Shown piece by piece: positions 63,079-64,000 of a stretch of 64,000 nucleotides of DNA; the first letter of the stretch is position 1, and every line of letters starts with the position of its first letter. The notes under the pieces were generated by a model. The model did no database searches, was not told the origin of the DNA, and worked only from the letters and a program-made list of their open reading frames with translations. The stretch comes from Tyto alba (lineage: Eukaryota > Chordata > Aves > Strigiformes > Tytonidae), in the NCBI RefSeq assembly GCF_018691265.1, contig NW_024881327.1, positions 22,561,936 to 22,625,935 on the forward strand. The letters are read 5' to 3'. The position numbers were made by a program, and so were the translations under genes.

Positions 63079-63526
63079 ATGGAAGAGAAAAAGGTCATCC
63101 GAGAGATCCCAGCGGTCCTAAAGCGTCTGGCCAAATTTATAGTGCGCGGTTTCTATGAAGCCGAGTACTCCCTGGCCCTCGATATACTGATCCGCTACCC
63201 CTGCGTGAAAGAGGATGACTTGTTACAGTTGCTCAAGTATGAGCGTAAGCAGCTGCGTACCATCCTCAACACACTCAAGGCAGACAAGCTTGTGAAGCTG
63301 CGTATGCGAGTTGAAACAGGACCTAACGGGAAGAGCACGAGGCACAATTACTATTACATCAACTACAAGGTGCTGGTGGATGTGGTAAAATACAAACTGG
63401 ATCACGTACGCCGGAAAATAGAAGCGGATGAGCGGGATTCAACTACCAGGTCCTCTTTTAAATGTCCGTCTTGTTCCAGCACTTACACGGACCTGGAAGT
63501 CAAACAGCTCTTTGATGTATTTACAG
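63079..63526 (+). CDS. GTF2E1-like gene (TFIIE alpha paralogue), first coding exon, partial
   Basis: TFIIE alpha helps recruit and regulate TFIIH at Pol II promoters. This exon encodes 149 complete codons plus one base and continues beyond a GTATGT donor at 63527. An acceptor at 63063-63064 leaves a 14-base untranslated leader before the ATG. The start fits because residue 1 and all later residues align without a gap to human TFIIE alpha as I recall it. Residues of about 10-110 are the winged-helix TFE/IIE-alpha domain (blocks [46 protein letters not shown]). C129 and C132 (FKCPSCSS) are the first half of the C4 zinc ribbon; the second half must lie in the next exon, outside the window. By my count against the recalled human sequence about two thirds of residues are identical, low for so conserved a protein, so I call it a paralogue rather than GTF2E1 itself. 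Third codon positions are GC-rich compared with the flanks. Confidence 0.85.
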
Positions 63527-64000
63527 GTATGTTACTGTTATTGTTTGTTTGCTCTTCTCGTACAGAATGACTGTGGTAGCACAAAAGTGGCTCCAGCATG
63601 AACTTTGCAACAAAAGCATGTTTGTTAGGATATACTTCTTGTTTGCTGGTGGACAAAGGCCTGCAATAGGAGAAGCTGGGAGGTGAAGGTAGGAGAGAAA
63701 GCTGTACCTGTAGGCCGGGCCAAGCGAGAGGAAGAGGATTGAGTGTATGAGCTGGGGTTGGGAATCGGATGTCAGCCACAGCTTTGCTATGAACAAGATG
63801 CTTCACCTGTTTTAAGATTACACATCCAAGTCTTGTGGGTCCCACTTCCTCATACGAACGTGAGAATGCAGTACTCACTCCGTTCTGAAGGTGTTAGTTA
63901 ATCCATTTGTGTGTTCGATTCTTCTGGTGGGAGAGCTGGACGAGATGGATAGCGCGGTTTGCAGCCCCCCGCTGTCCCGGGCGCGCTGCAGCCCAGCAGC
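63527..64000 (+). other. Start of GTF2E1-like intron; GC-rich right edge
   Basis: No exon encoding the second zinc-ribbon cysteine pair was found after the donor. The last 60 or so bases turn GC- and CpG-rich and are open in one frame, but the window ends there and nothing can be assigned. Confidence 0.4.

Noticed and set aside
1..64000. tRNA, snRNA and microRNA genes
   Set aside because: Scanned by eye for tRNA B-box patterns and obvious hairpins. A few GTTCGATTC-like matches lacked a matching A box or cloverleaf.

Overview
The window looks like a piece of a bird nuclear chromosome. The protein-coding genes are vertebrate, with many short exons and introns of about 1-5 kb. The repeats are typical of birds: CR1 LINE fragments, and long terminal repeats (LTRs) of an ERVL-type family common in Neoaves. 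I would guess a neoavian or passerine-like bird rather than a galliform, but this rests only on the LTR style. I saw no tRNA, rRNA, CRISPR or bacterial-type feature.

Layout. Positions 1-19.5 kb are AT-rich and contain no gene I can name. They hold one nearly complete solo LTR (2354-3292), two old antisense CR1 pieces, a direct duplication (5.9 kb and 10.6 kb), and one possible orphan exon at 6858-7032. FRG1 starts in a CpG island at about 20.0 kb and runs on the + strand to 26.76 kb; all nine coding exons and their splice sites can be read, giving 256 aa. An antisense copy of the LTR family lies in its intron 7. A gene-free spacer follows (27.5-32.6 kb). ASAH1 (acid ceramidase) starts in a second CpG island at 32.76 kb and runs on the + strand to 47.84 kb; all 14 coding exons join cleanly into a 397-aa lysosomal preproprotein with every catalytic residue present. 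Downstream are a truncated CR1 (49.5-50.6 kb), a young-looking solo LTR with an exact 5-bp target-site duplication (51510-52581), and about 9 kb with no recognised gene. The right edge contains the first coding exon of a GTF2E1-like gene (TFIIE alpha), which continues past the window.

The genes do not form an operon or a shared pathway. FRG1 is a nuclear RNA-processing and actin-bundling protein, ASAH1 is a lysosomal hydrolase, and the GTF2E1-like gene belongs to the Pol II initiation machinery. FRG1 next to ASAH1 matches the order I know from mouse. In mammals PCM1 lies beyond ASAH1, so the GTF2E1-like exon there is unexpected. It has the full length and register of the TFIIE-alpha N-terminus but appears to differ at about a third of positions. 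It is the most interesting object in the window: probably a divergent second TFIIE-alpha gene rather than the canonical one.
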